This document shows positions 48,525 to 58,047 of a stretch of DNA of 64,000 nucleotides, piece after piece (the first letter of the stretch is position 1; every line of letters starts with the position of its first letter). The notes beneath the pieces are model-generated. The model searched no databases and was not told the DNA's origin. It was given only the letters and a program-made list of their open reading frames with translations. The position numbers were made by a program, and so were the translations under genes. The stretch is from positions 711,497 through 775,496 of the forward strand of contig NZ_JAGYPM010000003.1 of NCBI RefSeq assembly GCF_018343665.1, in the 5' to 3' direction. This stretch comes from Cytobacillus citreus. Lineage in GTDB: Bacteria > Bacillota > Bacilli > Bacillales > Cytobacillaceae.

Positions 48525-48704
48525 AGAAAAGCGTAAGCGCCTTGCTCACCCCCGACAAGAATAAGACTGGTCGACAGGAAGGTTGCTCTTTAACCTTCTT
48601 GGCGGACTGGCTTATGACCTCGAGGTCGACAAAAACGCGACGTCCTGTCGCATTGTCGACACTCGTACGTCCTATACGTCGGGGGTAGGCGCTGGAGCTA
48701 GACA
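48525..48704 (+). repeat. Modular hairpin-rich intergenic repeat, copy 4 (reference copy)
   Basis: Cleanest copy, 180 bases in the 291-base nrdR-dnaB gap. Edges AAAAGCGTAAGCGCC ... and ... GGCGCTGGAGCTAGAC are roughly inverted (GCGCC-N-ACCCCCGAC against GTCGGGGGT-AGGCGC). Inside: AATAAGAC...GGAAGGTT-GCTCTTT-AACCTTC...GGCTTATGACC hairpin, then GTCGACAAAAACGCGAC-GTCCT-GTCGCATTGTCGAC hairpin. Confidence 0.85.
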
Positions 48705-48745
48705 GTTCTCTAACTTCAAACATTTACATTTTGAATTAATCAGGA

Positions 48746-49207
48746 TTATTCCTTTTCTTTCTTCATTAATTCCTTTAATTCTTCAATAAAAACATTTATA
48801 TCTTTAAACTGTCTATATACAGATGCAAATCGAACATAGGCAACATCGTCGATTTTCGCAAGTCTATCCATAACCATTTCACCAACAGATTCACTTTGAA
48901 TTTCAGAAACACCATTGCTGCGCAGTTCTTTCTCGACACTAAAAGTAATTTCTTCTAGCTCTTTTAGCGCAACAGGACGTTTTTCACATGCTTTAATTAG
49001 ACCGCGCAAAATCTTTTCACGGCTGAATTCCTCTCTTGTTCCCTCTTTCTTTACAACAATAAGTGGAATCTCCTCGACTTTTTCAAAAGTTGTGAAACGA
49101 TATCCACACGCCTCACATTCCCTTCTTCGACGAATAGACCTATAATCATCAACCGGGCGGGAATCTAGAACACGTGTATTATTATTTTGACATGAAGGAC
49201 ATTTCAT
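48746..49207 (-). CDS. nrdR: Transcriptional repressor NrdR
   Basis: 153 residues. N-terminal zinc ribbon CPSC ... CEAC (residues 3-34) with [17 protein letters not shown], then an ATP-cone (about 49-139) starting [16 protein letters not shown]. Senses dNTP/ATP to repress ribonucleotide reductase genes. First gene of nrdR-dnaB-dnaI. Confidence 0.97.
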   Translation of the reverse strand: MKCPSCQNNNTRVLDSRPVDDYRSIRRRRECEACGYRFTTFEKVEEIPLIVVKKEGTREEFSREKILRGLIKACEKRPVALKELEEITFSVEKELRSNGVSEIQSESVGEMVMDRLAKIDDVAYVRFASVYRQFKDINVFIEELKELMKKEKE

Positions 49208-49239
49208 TCAATCAGCTCCGGATTCTATTCGATTTAGAA

Positions 49240-49330
49240 AAACTTGGCGTTCGCCAAGTCCTTTCGGCGAATGCCTTAGTTTTACTTATGCGATCTTTTT
49301 AGCAGAAACCTTATCGAAAATTCATACCCA
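49240..49330. repeat. Second dispersed repeat family, copy near nrdR
   Basis: AAAAACTTGGCGTTCGCC then CGAATGCCTTAGTTTTACTT and ATGCGATCTTTTTAGCAGA; the same ordered text appears at 56905-57010. The rest of 49208-49641 is AT-rich and holds a 14-base tandem pair and the speD terminator. Confidence 0.65.
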
Positions 49331-49446
49331 CTTCAGTATCCAAAAAATTAAGTCATTCATATTAGCCAAGAATTGAGATACCTTTATTGTACTATTTTAT
49401 TGAAAAAAGCCCAATACTTAAAGGGAAAACAATTCACAGCTTTTTT

Positions 49447-49474
49447 GAAGAATTGACTATGAAGAATTGACTAG
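49447..49474. repeat. 14-bp tandem duplication
   Basis: GAAGAATTGACTAT followed directly by GAAGAATTGACTAG. Intergenic, downstream of speD. Confidence 0.8.
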
Positions 49475-49598
49475 TGGTCTTAAATTAAAGGATAAAGTCA
49501 GACAATTTATTTATTTATTTAAGATTAAGTATAATTTTTCTCGCGTTTGAGAATATGTCTAACACCTTGTGCTATTTTTAATTGATAACAAAATAAAA

Positions 49599-49620
49599 AG
49601 AGGTGTATCAATACACCTCT
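49599..49620 (-). terminator. speD terminator
   Basis: AGAGGTGTA-TTGA-TACACCTCT perfect hairpin with TTTTTATT on the minus strand. Confidence 0.92.
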
Positions 49621-49641
49621 GAATTTTTACTCTTTGTCAAA

Positions 49642-50016
49642 TTATAGAGCATTTACTTGTTTAACTTGAACTGGACCCATACCTCGTGGAATTTCAATAT
49701 TCTCACACGTTTCTGCACCTAACGCTTCTGCAATAAAATTCGCAGCAATGCTAGGGTCAAGATCACCACACGTATATACATCAATGCTGGCATAACCATG
49801 TTCAGGAAAGCTGTGAATAGTTAAATGGGACTCAGAGATAATGACAACTCCACTTACACCTTGAGGTGCAAATTTATGGAAAGCAACCTCTCGAACCTCA
49901 GCTCCAGACTTTAAAGCTGCATCCACAAAAGTACGCTCAATAAAATCCATATCATTTAACTTTTCAAAATCGCATCCCCATAGTTCTGAGATTACGTGAC
50001 GACCCATCGTTTCCAT
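49642..50016 (-). CDS. speD: S-adenosylmethionine decarboxylase proenzyme
   Basis: 124 residues from ATG 50014-50016 ([15 protein letters not shown]), with GGGGG nine bases upstream; TTG 50022 is too close to the RBS. Supplies aminopropyl groups for spermidine. Self-cleavage between Glu62 and Ser63 ([18 protein letters not shown]) makes the pyruvoyl cofactor. Single short-chain bacterial type. Separated from gapB by 479 bases, which contain a hairpin, a repeat edge (50314-50345, GCTTGTCTAGTTTCGGCTCC) and AT-rich sequence. Confidence 0.96.
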   Translation of the reverse strand: METMGRHVISELWGCDFEKLNDMDFIERTFVDAALKSGAEVREVAFHKFAPQGVSGVVIISESHLTIHSFPEHGYASIDVYTCGDLDPSIAANFIAEALGAETCENIEIPRGMGPVQVKQVNAL

Positions 50017-50280
50017 ATTCAAATTTCCCCCTTTAACAATAATAATGAAATTCTTAATTTCCAGATAACTACCACGGGGGAAAGTTAGTCCAAAGAGGTC
50101 CTAACCCTTTAAGTAGCTACTATAAACAAAATAAAGAAGTTCACGAGGACTAGTATACTTTGTTTAATTTCTTTTTGCAATATGATTTCTGAAAAATTGT
50201 GAAAGGACTAAAGTGAGTCCCTTTGTATAAGGCTAAAATTAAATTCAAAACGATATGGAAATGTAGAACAACACAAATGA

Positions 50281-50307
50281 GGCCTGCCATTTGTTGACTG
50301 GCAGGCC
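50281..50307 (-). terminator. Probable gapB terminator
   Basis: GGCCTGCCA / TGGCAGGCC perfect 9-base arms, 9-base loop; the following tail TCATTTGTG is only moderately T-rich. Confidence 0.6.
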
Positions 50308-50495
50308 ATCATAAGCTTGTCTAGTTTCGGCTCCTAGGGACTCGTGCCAAAACCAATATCTTCTACAAGACAAATAATGTCTTCTTCAGACAAGTCTTGT
50401 GATTGTCAGGTTAGCACCAAGGAAAACTACTTTGAATAACCTTCACAAGAATAATCTGAACTTTGATTGTTCCGAAGGTGGTAACGCATTTCTAA

Positions 50496-51527
50496 TTAAC
50501 CTACATTTACAGCAGTAGATTTATGAAGCTCTTGTGCTACATATTTCGTAAGGTCAACAACACGGCAAGAATAGCCCCACTCATTATCATACCAAGCTAA
50601 AACCTTTACTTTATTTGATCCTATTACCATTGTTGATAATCCATCGATAATAGCTGAATGCTCATTTGTATTGAAGTCAATTGAAACTAAAGGCTCATCA
50701 GTAATATCTAATATGCCATGTAATGCACCTTTAGAGGCTTGTTCAAATGCCTCGTTAATTTGTTCAATCGTTACATCAGATTTTAGATCCACAACTAAAT
50801 CAACAAGAGACACATTCGGCGTAGGTACACGTAAAGCCATCCCATGTAACTTTCCTTTTAAATGAGGAAGTACTAATGATAATGCTTTAGCTGCTCCTGT
50901 TGAAGTTGGAATAATGGATTGAGCACATGCACGAGCACGACGCAAGTCCTTATGAGGGTTATCAATATTTTTCTGATCATTTGTATATGCATGAACTGTC
51001 GTCATTAATCCATTCTCAATCCCGAACTGCTCATCTAGAACTTTAGCTACAGGCGCTAAGCAGTTAGTCGTACAAGATGCATTTGAAATGATATCATGTT
51101 CCTGGATATTTAATGCGTTTTCATTCACTCCCATAACAATCGTTACATCTTCATTCTTTCCAGGTGCAGTTAGGATAACCTTTTTCGCACCAGCTTCTAA
51201 ATGAAGAGCTGCTTTATCACGAGAGTTAAATTTACCTGTTGCTTCTATCACAATATCAATATTTAATTCTTTCCAAGGAAGCTCCTGAGGATTACGGTTG
51301 CTCAATAATTGAACACGCTTTCCATTCACAATAAGCGCTCCATCTTCGGGAATAACCTCTGCTTCAAATCGTCCATGATTTGTATCATATTTTATTAAGT
51401 GTGCCAAAGTTTCAGCAGGGTAGCTTGCATTAATGGCAACCACATCAAGTTTATCATCAAGAATGGCCTTTCTAAATACCATTCGTCCAATTCTTCCAAA
51501 ACCGTTAATTGCAATTTTCGCCTTCAT
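50496..51527 (-). CDS. gapB: Glyceraldehyde-3-phosphate dehydrogenase, gluconeogenic GapB type
   Basis: 343 residues. NAD(P)-binding KAKIAINGFGRIGRMVFRKA and catalytic ISNASCTTNCLAPVAKV. Sequence follows B. subtilis GapB (NADP-preferring, gluconeogenesis) rather than GapA, e.g. VAINASYPAETLAHLIKYDTNHG. ATG behind AAGGAGCC. Two CcpN-type operators at its promoter support the gluconeogenic assignment. Confidence 0.95.
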   Translation of the reverse strand: MKAKIAINGFGRIGRMVFRKAILDDKLDVVAINASYPAETLAHLIKYDTNHGRFEAEVIPEDGALIVNGKRVQLLSNRNPQELPWKELNIDIVIEATGKFNSRDKAALHLEAGAKKVILTAPGKNEDVTIVMGVNENALNIQEHDIISNASCTTNCLAPVAKVLDEQFGIENGLMTTVHAYTNDQKNIDNPHKDLRRARACAQSIIPTSTGAAKALSLVLPHLKGKLHGMALRVPTPNVSLVDLVVDLKSDVTIEQINEAFEQASKGALHGILDITDEPLVSIDFNTNEHSAIIDGLSTMVIGSNKVKVLAWYDNEWGYSCRVVDLTKYVAQELHKSTAVNVG

Positions 51528-51547
51528 TTTACGGCTCCTTCCGCATA

Positions 51548-51592
51548 AGTGTTATACTTTTTATTGTTATCTGATGCAATTAGTATAACATA
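51548..51592 (-). promoter_or_regulatory. gapB promoter with two CcpN-type operators
   Basis: Minus strand promoter TTGCAT (51574-51579), 17 bases, TATAAC (51551-51556). TATGTTATACT at 51582-51592 (minus) fits the CcpN consensus TRTGHYATAYW fully and lies just above the -35; AGTGTTATACT at 51548-51558 (plus) fits at 10 of 11 and overlaps the -10. CcpN represses gapB on glucose in B. subtilis. Confidence 0.75.
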
Positions 51593-51688
51593 TTAATGGA
51601 CATTTGTAATGATTAAAATATGGATTTTTAATGTTTTATAATTCAGACATATTAATAAACTTATTAATGTACATAATTTAAAATCACA

Positions 51689-51718
51689 TAAAAAAAGAGC
51701 CCTTTTTAGGCTCTTTTA
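51689..51718 (-). terminator. coaE terminator
   Basis: AAAAGAGCC / GGCTCTTTT hairpin with T-run on the minus strand; overlaps the coaE stop. Confidence 0.9.
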
Positions 51719-52315
51719 CAATGCATTCCATTTATTTAATATCTCAATTAATTGCTGTTCGGTTTCTTTAATTGTTCCGCTATTATCAATAACTGCATCT
51801 GCTAGCTGGATTTTATCCTTTAACGGCATTTGCGAGTTAATTCTCGCGAGCGCTTCCTCTTTCGAAAGCTGATTACGCTTCATTAAACGCTCCAATTGAT
51901 TGTATTCGTCAACAAAAACTAATATCGTTTTATCCACCATGTAGGTTAGCTTACTTTCAAACAAGAGCGGAATATCTAATATGACCAATTTTTCACCATT
52001 AGCAATAGCCTGATCTTTCTTGGCTAACATTCTTTTTCTCACTGCTGGATGAACAATATTATTTAGCCTTAAACGCTGACTTTCATTATGGAAAATAATC
52101 GAGCCTAGTTTACCTCGATCAATAGATCCGTCTTCAAGCAAAATATGATTGCCAAAGTGTGCAATGATTTCATCATATGCTTCTTCACCTTTTTCAACAG
52201 CTAAACGAGCCTCTAAATCTGCATCAATAACAGTAATACCTTTATCAATTAGTAAGGAAGAAACGGTACTTTTCCCGCTTGCAATTCCACCTGTTAAGCC
52301 AATAATAATGGACAT
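51716..52315 (-). CDS. coaE: Dephospho-CoA kinase
   Basis: 199 residues from ATG 52313-52315 (GGAAGG upstream); the extended frame overlaps ytaF and is not supported. Last step of CoA synthesis. P-loop [12 protein letters not shown], the CoA-binding HPAVRKRM and [11 protein letters not shown] region with [18 protein letters not shown]. Confidence 0.96.
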   Translation of the reverse strand: MSIIIGLTGGIASGKSTVSSLLIDKGITVIDADLEARLAVEKGEEAYDEIIAHFGNHILLEDGSIDRGKLGSIIFHNESQRLRLNNIVHPAVRKRMLAKKDQAIANGEKLVILDIPLLFESKLTYMVDKTILVFVDEYNQLERLMKRNQLSKEEALARINSQMPLKDKIQLADAVIDNSGTIKETEQQLIEILNKWNAL

Positions 52316-52334
52316 AGACAAGACCTTCCTATAG

Positions 52335-52970
52335 TTAAATTTTCCAAATCCCAATTACTATTAATAGAAGTCCAGGAACAAACGAGAACCTTTGAATCCA
52401 ACCGCTATTAGAGAAAACTGATCCCACTTTTAAGCCAAAGTAAACAAACATTGAACTCATAATCGCAACAGATAGTGCTAATAAATACGGAGAATAGCCA
52501 AGCAGAGCCGCTCCAATTCCAGCACCGAATGCATCAATCGAAAGTGCAAGCCCAAGCATTAAAGCTTCAATTCCTGTTATCGTTCCCGATTTATCAAAAT
52601 CTGCCGACATTGGTTTTTTTAAGATATTAATGACTAATCCTAATGATTTTATTTCAAAATTAACGATCGTTTTTTCATGCGGAAGAATATCCCTTGTTTT
52701 TTCAGGACGAAAAAATTGAAAAAGTACCCAGGCACCAAGACATATAAGAATAATTCCCCCTATACTTTCTTCAAATGCAGGCGATAAAAATTGAATGGTA
52801 ATATGGCCGATCGTCATTGCAATCATTAATGCAATTGCTGAGCAACACGCGATTATTCCAATTGATTTAAATGGGATACGCATTTTTCTTAAGCCATAAG
52901 TTAATCCAACACTAAAGCTGTCAATACTGACAGCAAACGCTAGTATTAGAAGTGAAATTGTATGCATCAT
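52335..52970 (-). CDS. ytaF: Sporulation membrane protein YtaF (MntP superfamily)
   Basis: 212 residues from ATG 52968-52970, GGGAGGAG ten bases upstream. Six hydrophobic helices in two related halves, each with the AxSIDxFxxGxxxGL-like motif ([32 protein letters not shown]), conserved aspartates in membrane. Putative cation transporter or exporter expressed in sporulation. Twenty bases ahead of coaE. Confidence 0.87.
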   Translation of the reverse strand: MMHTISLLILAFAVSIDSFSVGLTYGLRKMRIPFKSIGIIACCSAIALMIAMTIGHITIQFLSPAFEESIGGIILICLGAWVLFQFFRPEKTRDILPHEKTIVNFEIKSLGLVINILKKPMSADFDKSGTITGIEALMLGLALSIDAFGAGIGAALLGYSPYLLALSVAIMSSMFVYFGLKVGSVFSNSGWIQRFSFVPGLLLIVIGIWKI

Positions 52971-53076
52971 TTGGATAGAACTCCTCCCTGTCAATCGCTA
53001 AGATAGTATATGGGTGAAGCCTATCCAATGTTATACGAAATGCTGAGGTACCTTGAAGAGGAAGGTCAACTAAAAA

Positions 53077-53285
53077 CTGCCACGTCCTGTGGCAAACGTC
53101 GACGTCGGCACATCCTGTGCAAGTCCGGCAAGCATAAGAAAAGCCGGCATAAAGGTTGTTCTTTAACCTTTGTAACGAATTGGCTTATGACCTCGAGGTC
53201 GACAAAAATGCGACGTCCTCCCAAAAGCTGTCTTTTGGTCGTGCGATGTGTATGCTTTCGAAGCTTTCCTTGTGAAGCTAGACAA
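53077..53285 (+). repeat. Modular hairpin-rich intergenic repeat, copy 5
   Basis: Has GCAAGCATAAGAAAAGCCGG ... GGTTGTTCTTTAACC ... TTGGCTTATGACCTCGAGG, GTCGACAAAAATGCGACGTC, CCCAAAAGCTGTCTTTTGG and GAAGCTAGACAAC. The leading part CACGTCCTGTGGCAAACGTC is a variant not in copy 4. Fills most of the 52971-53331 gap between mutM and ytaF. Confidence 0.8.
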
Positions 53286-53331
53286 CGAAATGCGGAACCT
53301 CCTCAATCAGTGTCTAAACTTTAGAAAAAAT

Positions 53332-54159
53332 TCACTTTTTTTGGCATGTAGGACAGAATACTGTGCCACGGCCACCAACAATAATTCTTTCAAGCTCACT
53401 GTCGCATACTTTACAGTTTTCACCTTTTCTTCCATAGACTAAATGCTCTAGTTGGAACATCCCGATTTGACCTTGAGTGTTAACATACGACCGAACCGTA
53501 CTCCCCCCTTTTTGAACAGCCTCTGCTAATGTTGAAATAATTTCCTTATGCAAGCTTGTCAATTCAGATTTAGTCAAGCTATCTGCCTGTCTTTCAGGAT
53601 GAATTCGTGCTCGAAAAAGTGCCTCATCAACATAAATATTTCCTAAACCAACAACGACCTTTTGATCAAGGAGAGCAGTTTTTAAATGTCTTTTCGACTT
53701 CGCAAGCTTTGCAGCTAAAACCTCTTCCGTAAATGCTTCGGAAAGAGGCTCCGGGCCTAATTGAGATAATGGCAGGAAGTCAAATTCCTGTCCTTTTAAA
53801 AAGAGATGCATTGTCCCAAATTTCCTAACATCTTTATAGCGAAGTTCTGTGTCATCCATAAAGTGAAAAATAACATGGTTATGCTTATTAGGCTCATCTA
53901 TTTTCTTAAAAAGTCCGTAATTCCCCTCCATTCTTAGATGGGAAACAAGGGCAAAATCATCTGTATAAAGAATAAGATATTTACCTCTACGCCCTGTATT
54001 GATAAAGTTTTGTCCAACTAAGGCATCTTTAAATTGACCAACCTCTGCAGGATGCTTTACAATTTTGGGCCAAAAAACTGAAACACTCTCAATTTTTTTA
54101 TTGAGGATTAATTCATGTAATGTTCGGCGGATCGTTTCCACCTCTGGCATCTCTGGCAT
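53332..54159 (-). CDS. mutM: Formamidopyrimidine-DNA glycosylase
   Basis: 275 residues. Removes 8-oxoguanine and FapyG with AP lyase activity. Catalytic Pro2-Glu3 in MPEMPEVETIRRTL, GRRGKYLILYTDD, H2TH region KTALLDQKVVVGLGNIYVDE, and a C-terminal zinc finger CKVCDSELERI ... FCPTC. Follows polA; ATG behind GAGAGGAT. Confidence 0.96.
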   Translation of the reverse strand: MPEMPEVETIRRTLHELILNKKIESVSVFWPKIVKHPAEVGQFKDALVGQNFINTGRRGKYLILYTDDFALVSHLRMEGNYGLFKKIDEPNKHNHVIFHFMDDTELRYKDVRKFGTMHLFLKGQEFDFLPLSQLGPEPLSEAFTEEVLAAKLAKSKRHLKTALLDQKVVVGLGNIYVDEALFRARIHPERQADSLTKSELTSLHKEIISTLAEAVQKGGSTVRSYVNTQGQIGMFQLEHLVYGRKGENCKVCDSELERIIVGGRGTVFCPTCQKK

Positions 54160-54258
54160 CGAATCCTCTCCGTTCTTTTAGTAATGTTTAATAAATTTAC
54201 CTTATTTCAGTAAGAGAATTATTCGAACTTCGATTGTACCTAAGGCGTTTCTCATTTT

Positions 54259-56892
54259 CTATTTTGCATCGAACCACGTTGGTCCGTATGAAAAATCAAC
54301 TTTTAGCGGGACTTTTAATTCAACCGCATTTTCCATTACCTCGGGTACTATTTTCTTCAATACTTCAATTTCTTCTTTTGGTGCTTCAAATATTAATTCA
54401 TCGTGAACTTGAAGCAATAGCTTTGTTTTCAAGTTTTCATTTTTTAGGCGAGCAGCCATATCAATCATTGCTTTTTTAATAATATCTGCCGCACTACCTT
54501 GTATAGGTGTATTCATTGCAGTACGTTCTGCAAAACTGCGAAGGTTGAAATTTCTGCTAGTTATCTCTGGGAGATACCTTCTACGGTGAAGCAAAGTCGA
54601 TACAAATCCTTTTTGTTTCGCATCTCTTACGATCTCTTCCATATATTGTTTTACGCCTGGATAACTTTCTAAATAACGGTCAATAAATTTGCCTGCTTCT
54701 TTGCGCGTAATCCCCAGGCTTTGAGACAGACCGTAATCACTAATTCCATACACAATTCCAAAATTTACAGCCTTGGCATGGCGACGCATATTAGAAGTGA
54801 CTTCCTCTTCACTAACATGGAAAACTTCCATAGCTGTTTTTGTATGAATATCCATATCCTTTTTAAATGCATCAGTTAACTTTTCATCATCGGCAATGTG
54901 GGCTAGCACCCTTAACTCAATCTGAGAATAATCCGCAGCTAAGATAACCCAATCCTTTTTAGATGGAATAAAGGCTTGTCTAATTTTTCTTCCTTCCTCA
55001 AGCCTTATTGGGATGTTTTGAAGGTTCGGATCCGTCGAGCTTAGTCTTCCTGTTTGGGTCAAAGTCTGGTTAAACCTCGTATGAACTTTCTCATTTTCTT
55101 TATTCACGATTTTAAGTAAGCCTTCTATATAGGTAGATTGAAGCTTTCCTAATTGTCTGTAATGAAGAATTTCCTTGATAATTTCATGATCCTGTTCAAG
55201 CCTTTCAAGAACATCGGCTGACGTAGAATAACCAGTTTTTGTCTTTTTAAACACAGTGAGTCCTAACTTTTCAAATAAAATAACACCTAATTGTTTTGGT
55301 GAATTGATATTAAATTTTTCCCCTGCTAATTCATGAATCCTTGCTTCAATTTCTACAAGCATTACTTGAATTTCCTCTCCCATTTTCCTTAAACGGTCGA
55401 GATCCATCTTAATCCCTGTAGATTCCATGTCAGCCAAAATTAGTGATAGAGGCAATTCCAAATCATAGAATAACTCTGCCTGCTGATTTTCCTGAAGTTC
55501 ATTGTCCAACTTATCCTTTAAAGACATAAGGGCATCAGCATTTCTTGAAAGATGCTCTGCAAGTAAGTCTTCTGCTGGCACCTTTCTTTTTGCTCCTTTT
55601 CCATAAAAAGCTTCATTTGATTGAACTGAAGTATAGCCATGGCTTTTTACAACAGATGCGACATCTTCAATCGTTTCGGATGGATTGATCAAGTAGGAAG
55701 CAATAAGCAGATCGAAGCTTATTCCAGCTAAATGAATTCCATGATGTCGCAGCGAGACCTCTGATCTCTTCGCGTCATAAACAATTTTCTCCTTGTTTTC
55801 ATCCTCTGCCCATTGTTTAAAAATTGGCGAAGCAAGTGCTGTCTCTGTTGAAACATAGAAGTTGCCTTTATCATTCGCTATGGCAAAACCAATAATATCT
55901 GCATAGTGGTAATTATCTTCCAAAATTTCTACATAAAAAGCATTTTGATCAGAAAAGATTTCCTCTGTTATTTCTTTTACTATGGTAAAATCAATTTCTT
56001 CTAGATTTAATTCATCATTACCGACTGTTTCGTCACCAAGCTTGTCTAATAATGAATTAAATCCAAGCTCTTTATAAATGCTAACGACCTTGTCTTTGTC
56101 GAATTCTTCATATTCTATCTCGCTAATTTGTATTTCCACTGGAGCTTCTCTCGTAATTGTTGCAAGTTCTTTACTCATTAAAGCCTGGTCCTTAAATTCT
56201 TCTAACTTTTCCTTCAGCTTTTTCCCGCTAACAAGATCGACAGAATTAAGAAGAGACTCAAGAGTCCCAAATTCCTTGAGTAATTTTAAAGCTGTCTTTT
56301 CACCTACACCCGGAACACCAGGTATATTATCAGAGCTATCCCCCATTAGTCCCTTCATATCAATAATTCGGTCTGGCGTAATTCCATATTTTTCTTCAAT
56401 ATAGGAAGGTGTATATTCTTCAATATCCGTGATCCCTTTTCGGGTAATAGCAACCGTTGTCAAACTTGAGCTTAATTGAGTTAAGTCCTTGTCTCCAGAA
56501 ATAATCTTCACTTCATAACCGTCTTTTTCAGCTTGAAGTGACAGAGTTCCTATAATATCATCTGCTTCATAATTCTCAAGTTCATACCGTGAAATCCTAT
56601 AAGCGTCCAAAAGTTCTCGAATAAACGGAAATTGTTCGGATAATTCAGGAGGTGTTTTTTGTCTTCCACCCTTATATTCACTAAACGTCTTATGGCGGAA
56701 TGTAGTTTTTCCTGCATCAAACGCCACAAGGATATGAGTAGGTTTTTCATCCTCAAGAATTCTTGATAGCATCATTGTAAATCCATAGACAGCGTTTGTA
56801 TGTATTCCTTTATCATTATTCAGCAATGGCAAAGCAAAAAATGCACGATAAGCAATGCTGTTTCCATCAATTAAAACTAGTTTTTTATTCAA
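54259..56892 (-). CDS. polA: DNA polymerase I
   Basis: 877 residues. N-terminal 5'-3' exonuclease (DGNSIAYRAFFALP, DIIGTLSL, GVGEKTALKLLKEFG), a middle domain whose proofreading site is dead (the Asp-x-Glu of exo I reads VEILE), and the polymerase domain with AADYSQIELRVLAHI, KAVNFGIVYGISDYGLSQ and LLQVHDELIFEAP. Degenerate 3'-5' site is typical of Bacillus Pol I. RBS AGGAGGG. Confidence 0.97.
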   Translation of the reverse strand: MNKKLVLIDGNSIAYRAFFALPLLNNDKGIHTNAVYGFTMMLSRILEDEKPTHILVAFDAGKTTFRHKTFSEYKGGRQKTPPELSEQFPFIRELLDAYRISRYELENYEADDIIGTLSLQAEKDGYEVKIISGDKDLTQLSSSLTTVAITRKGITDIEEYTPSYIEEKYGITPDRIIDMKGLMGDSSDNIPGVPGVGEKTALKLLKEFGTLESLLNSVDLVSGKKLKEKLEEFKDQALMSKELATITREAPVEIQISEIEYEEFDKDKVVSIYKELGFNSLLDKLGDETVGNDELNLEEIDFTIVKEITEEIFSDQNAFYVEILEDNYHYADIIGFAIANDKGNFYVSTETALASPIFKQWAEDENKEKIVYDAKRSEVSLRHHGIHLAGISFDLLIASYLINPSETIEDVASVVKSHGYTSVQSNEAFYGKGAKRKVPAEDLLAEHLSRNADALMSLKDKLDNELQENQQAELFYDLELPLSLILADMESTGIKMDLDRLRKMGEEIQVMLVEIEARIHELAGEKFNINSPKQLGVILFEKLGLTVFKKTKTGYSTSADVLERLEQDHEIIKEILHYRQLGKLQSTYIEGLLKIVNKENEKVHTRFNQTLTQTGRLSSTDPNLQNIPIRLEEGRKIRQAFIPSKKDWVILAADYSQIELRVLAHIADDEKLTDAFKKDMDIHTKTAMEVFHVSEEEVTSNMRRHAKAVNFGIVYGISDYGLSQSLGITRKEAGKFIDRYLESYPGVKQYMEEIVRDAKQKGFVSTLLHRRRYLPEITSRNFNLRSFAERTAMNTPIQGSAADIIKKAMIDMAARLKNENLKTKLLLQVHDELIFEAPKEEIEVLKKIVPEVMENAVELKVPLKVDFSYGPTWFDAK

Positions 56893-56904
56893 ATGAAACC
56901 CTCC

Positions 56905-57010
56905 TATTCGAAAAACTCGGCTTTTGCCATGTTCTTTTAGACGAATGCCTTAATTTTCTTATACGATCTCCTTAGCAGATACAATATCGAAACCTTTACT
57001 TCCACTATCA
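56905..57010. repeat. Second dispersed repeat family, copy near polA
   Basis: AAAAACTCGGCTTTTGCC, CGAATGCCTTAATTTTCTTA, ACGATCTCCTTAGCAGAT, then ATCGAAACC, parallel to 49240-49330. A shortened relative (GTATGCGATCTTAATAGCAGA) occurs at 62234. Confidence 0.65.
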
Positions 57011-57046
57011 AATGAAAATAAACATAGAATTTACGATTAGCTCAAA

Positions 57047-57106
57047 AAACCGTTATTTTCTTTCTTTATTTTACCATGAGCAAACAAAGAAAGAAAAATA
57101 ACGGTT
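57047..57106 (-). terminator. Terminator of hflKC
   Basis: About 21-base nearly perfect arms (AAACCGTTATTTTCTTTC and its complement with a one-base bulge) with a 17-base loop and T6 after the stem on the minus strand. Confidence 0.9.
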
Positions 57107-57111
57107 TCGAA

Positions 57112-58047
57112 TTAATTAATATTTCCCATTAGTAAGCGGGCATACGGTGAATCAGACGGCAGTACGATGACCGTTTCGCCGTTAATTGTCTTTTTATACG
57201 ATTCAAGAGTTCTGTATAAAGAATAGAAGCTTGGATCCTTTGAAAAAGCTTCATTATAAATCTTCGCAGCTCCTGCCTCGCCTTCTGCACGAATCGTTTC
57301 TGCATCAGCTTGAGCTTTTGCTAATATTTCTCTAACCTGCTTATCCGTGTTAGCGATTATTTTATTTTTCTCTGCATCCCCTTTTGATAAATATTCTTGA
57401 GCTGTTGATTGGCGCTCAGAAATCATTCTAGTGTACACAGATTGCTCATTCTCAGATGGCAAATCTGTTCGTTTAATCCGAACATCGGTCACGACTATTC
57501 CATAATTATCTTTTTCTAATAAATCATTTACCTTTTCAGTAATTTGGTCATTTAATGAACCGCGAGATGATTTCTCATCATTAATAATTTCATCATAATT
57601 TAAACGACCAAGCTCTGCACGAGTGACAGAATAGATGAATTCTTCCATTCTTGATTCCGCACCTTCTAACGTCCTAGCGTTTGCAATCATTTTCTTTGGG
57701 TCTTCAATTCGCCAGACAGCGTAATTATCAATAATCATCCGCTTTTTATCTTTTGTATTAATCTCTGCTTCTGATACATCATATGTTAATTGATGTTTTG
57801 GAAGTGTTGTTACACTTTGCACAAACGGAATTTTATAATTAAGACCTGGTTCATCTATAATTCTAACAACTTCACCAAACTGGCGAACTACTTTAAATTC
57901 TCCCTCTTTAACAATAAATAGGTTACTTAATATCAACCCAAGCACTATGAGAAGGATAACTAGAAATATCCCGCCTTTAATATATTTTCTCCATTCAAAA
58001 TTATTTCGGCCATGTTCATTTATATTCACTACATTTTGATCAGACAT
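57112..58047 (-). CDS. hflC: SPFH/prohibitin-family protein HflC
   Basis: 311 residues. One N-terminal membrane helix (about 28-48), then the SPFH domain (LFIVKEGEFKVVRQFGEVVR) and a C-terminal coiled coil (DAEKNKIIANTDKQ, AQADAETIRAEGEAGAAKIY). With HflK forms the ring that controls FtsH protease. Overlaps the hflK stop by one base. Ends in its own long terminator. Confidence 0.92.
   Translation of the reverse strand: MSDQNVVNINEHGRNNFEWRKYIKGGIFLVILLIVLGLILSNLFIVKEGEFKVVRQFGEVVRIIDEPGLNYKIPFVQSVTTLPKHQLTYDVSEAEINTKDKKRMIIDNYAVWRIEDPKKMIANARTLEGAESRMEEFIYSVTRAELGRLNYDEIINDEKSSRGSLNDQITEKVNDLLEKDNYGIVVTDVRIKRTDLPSENEQSVYTRMISERQSTAQEYLSKGDAEKNKIIANTDKQVREILAKAQADAETIRAEGEAGAAKIYNEAFSKDPSFYSLYRTLESYKKTINGETVIVLPSDSPYARLLMGNIN

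Noticed and set aside
53010-53324. 104-codon plus frame between ytaF and mutM.
   Set aside because: Mostly repeat sequence; no plausible RBS and no resemblance to any protein.
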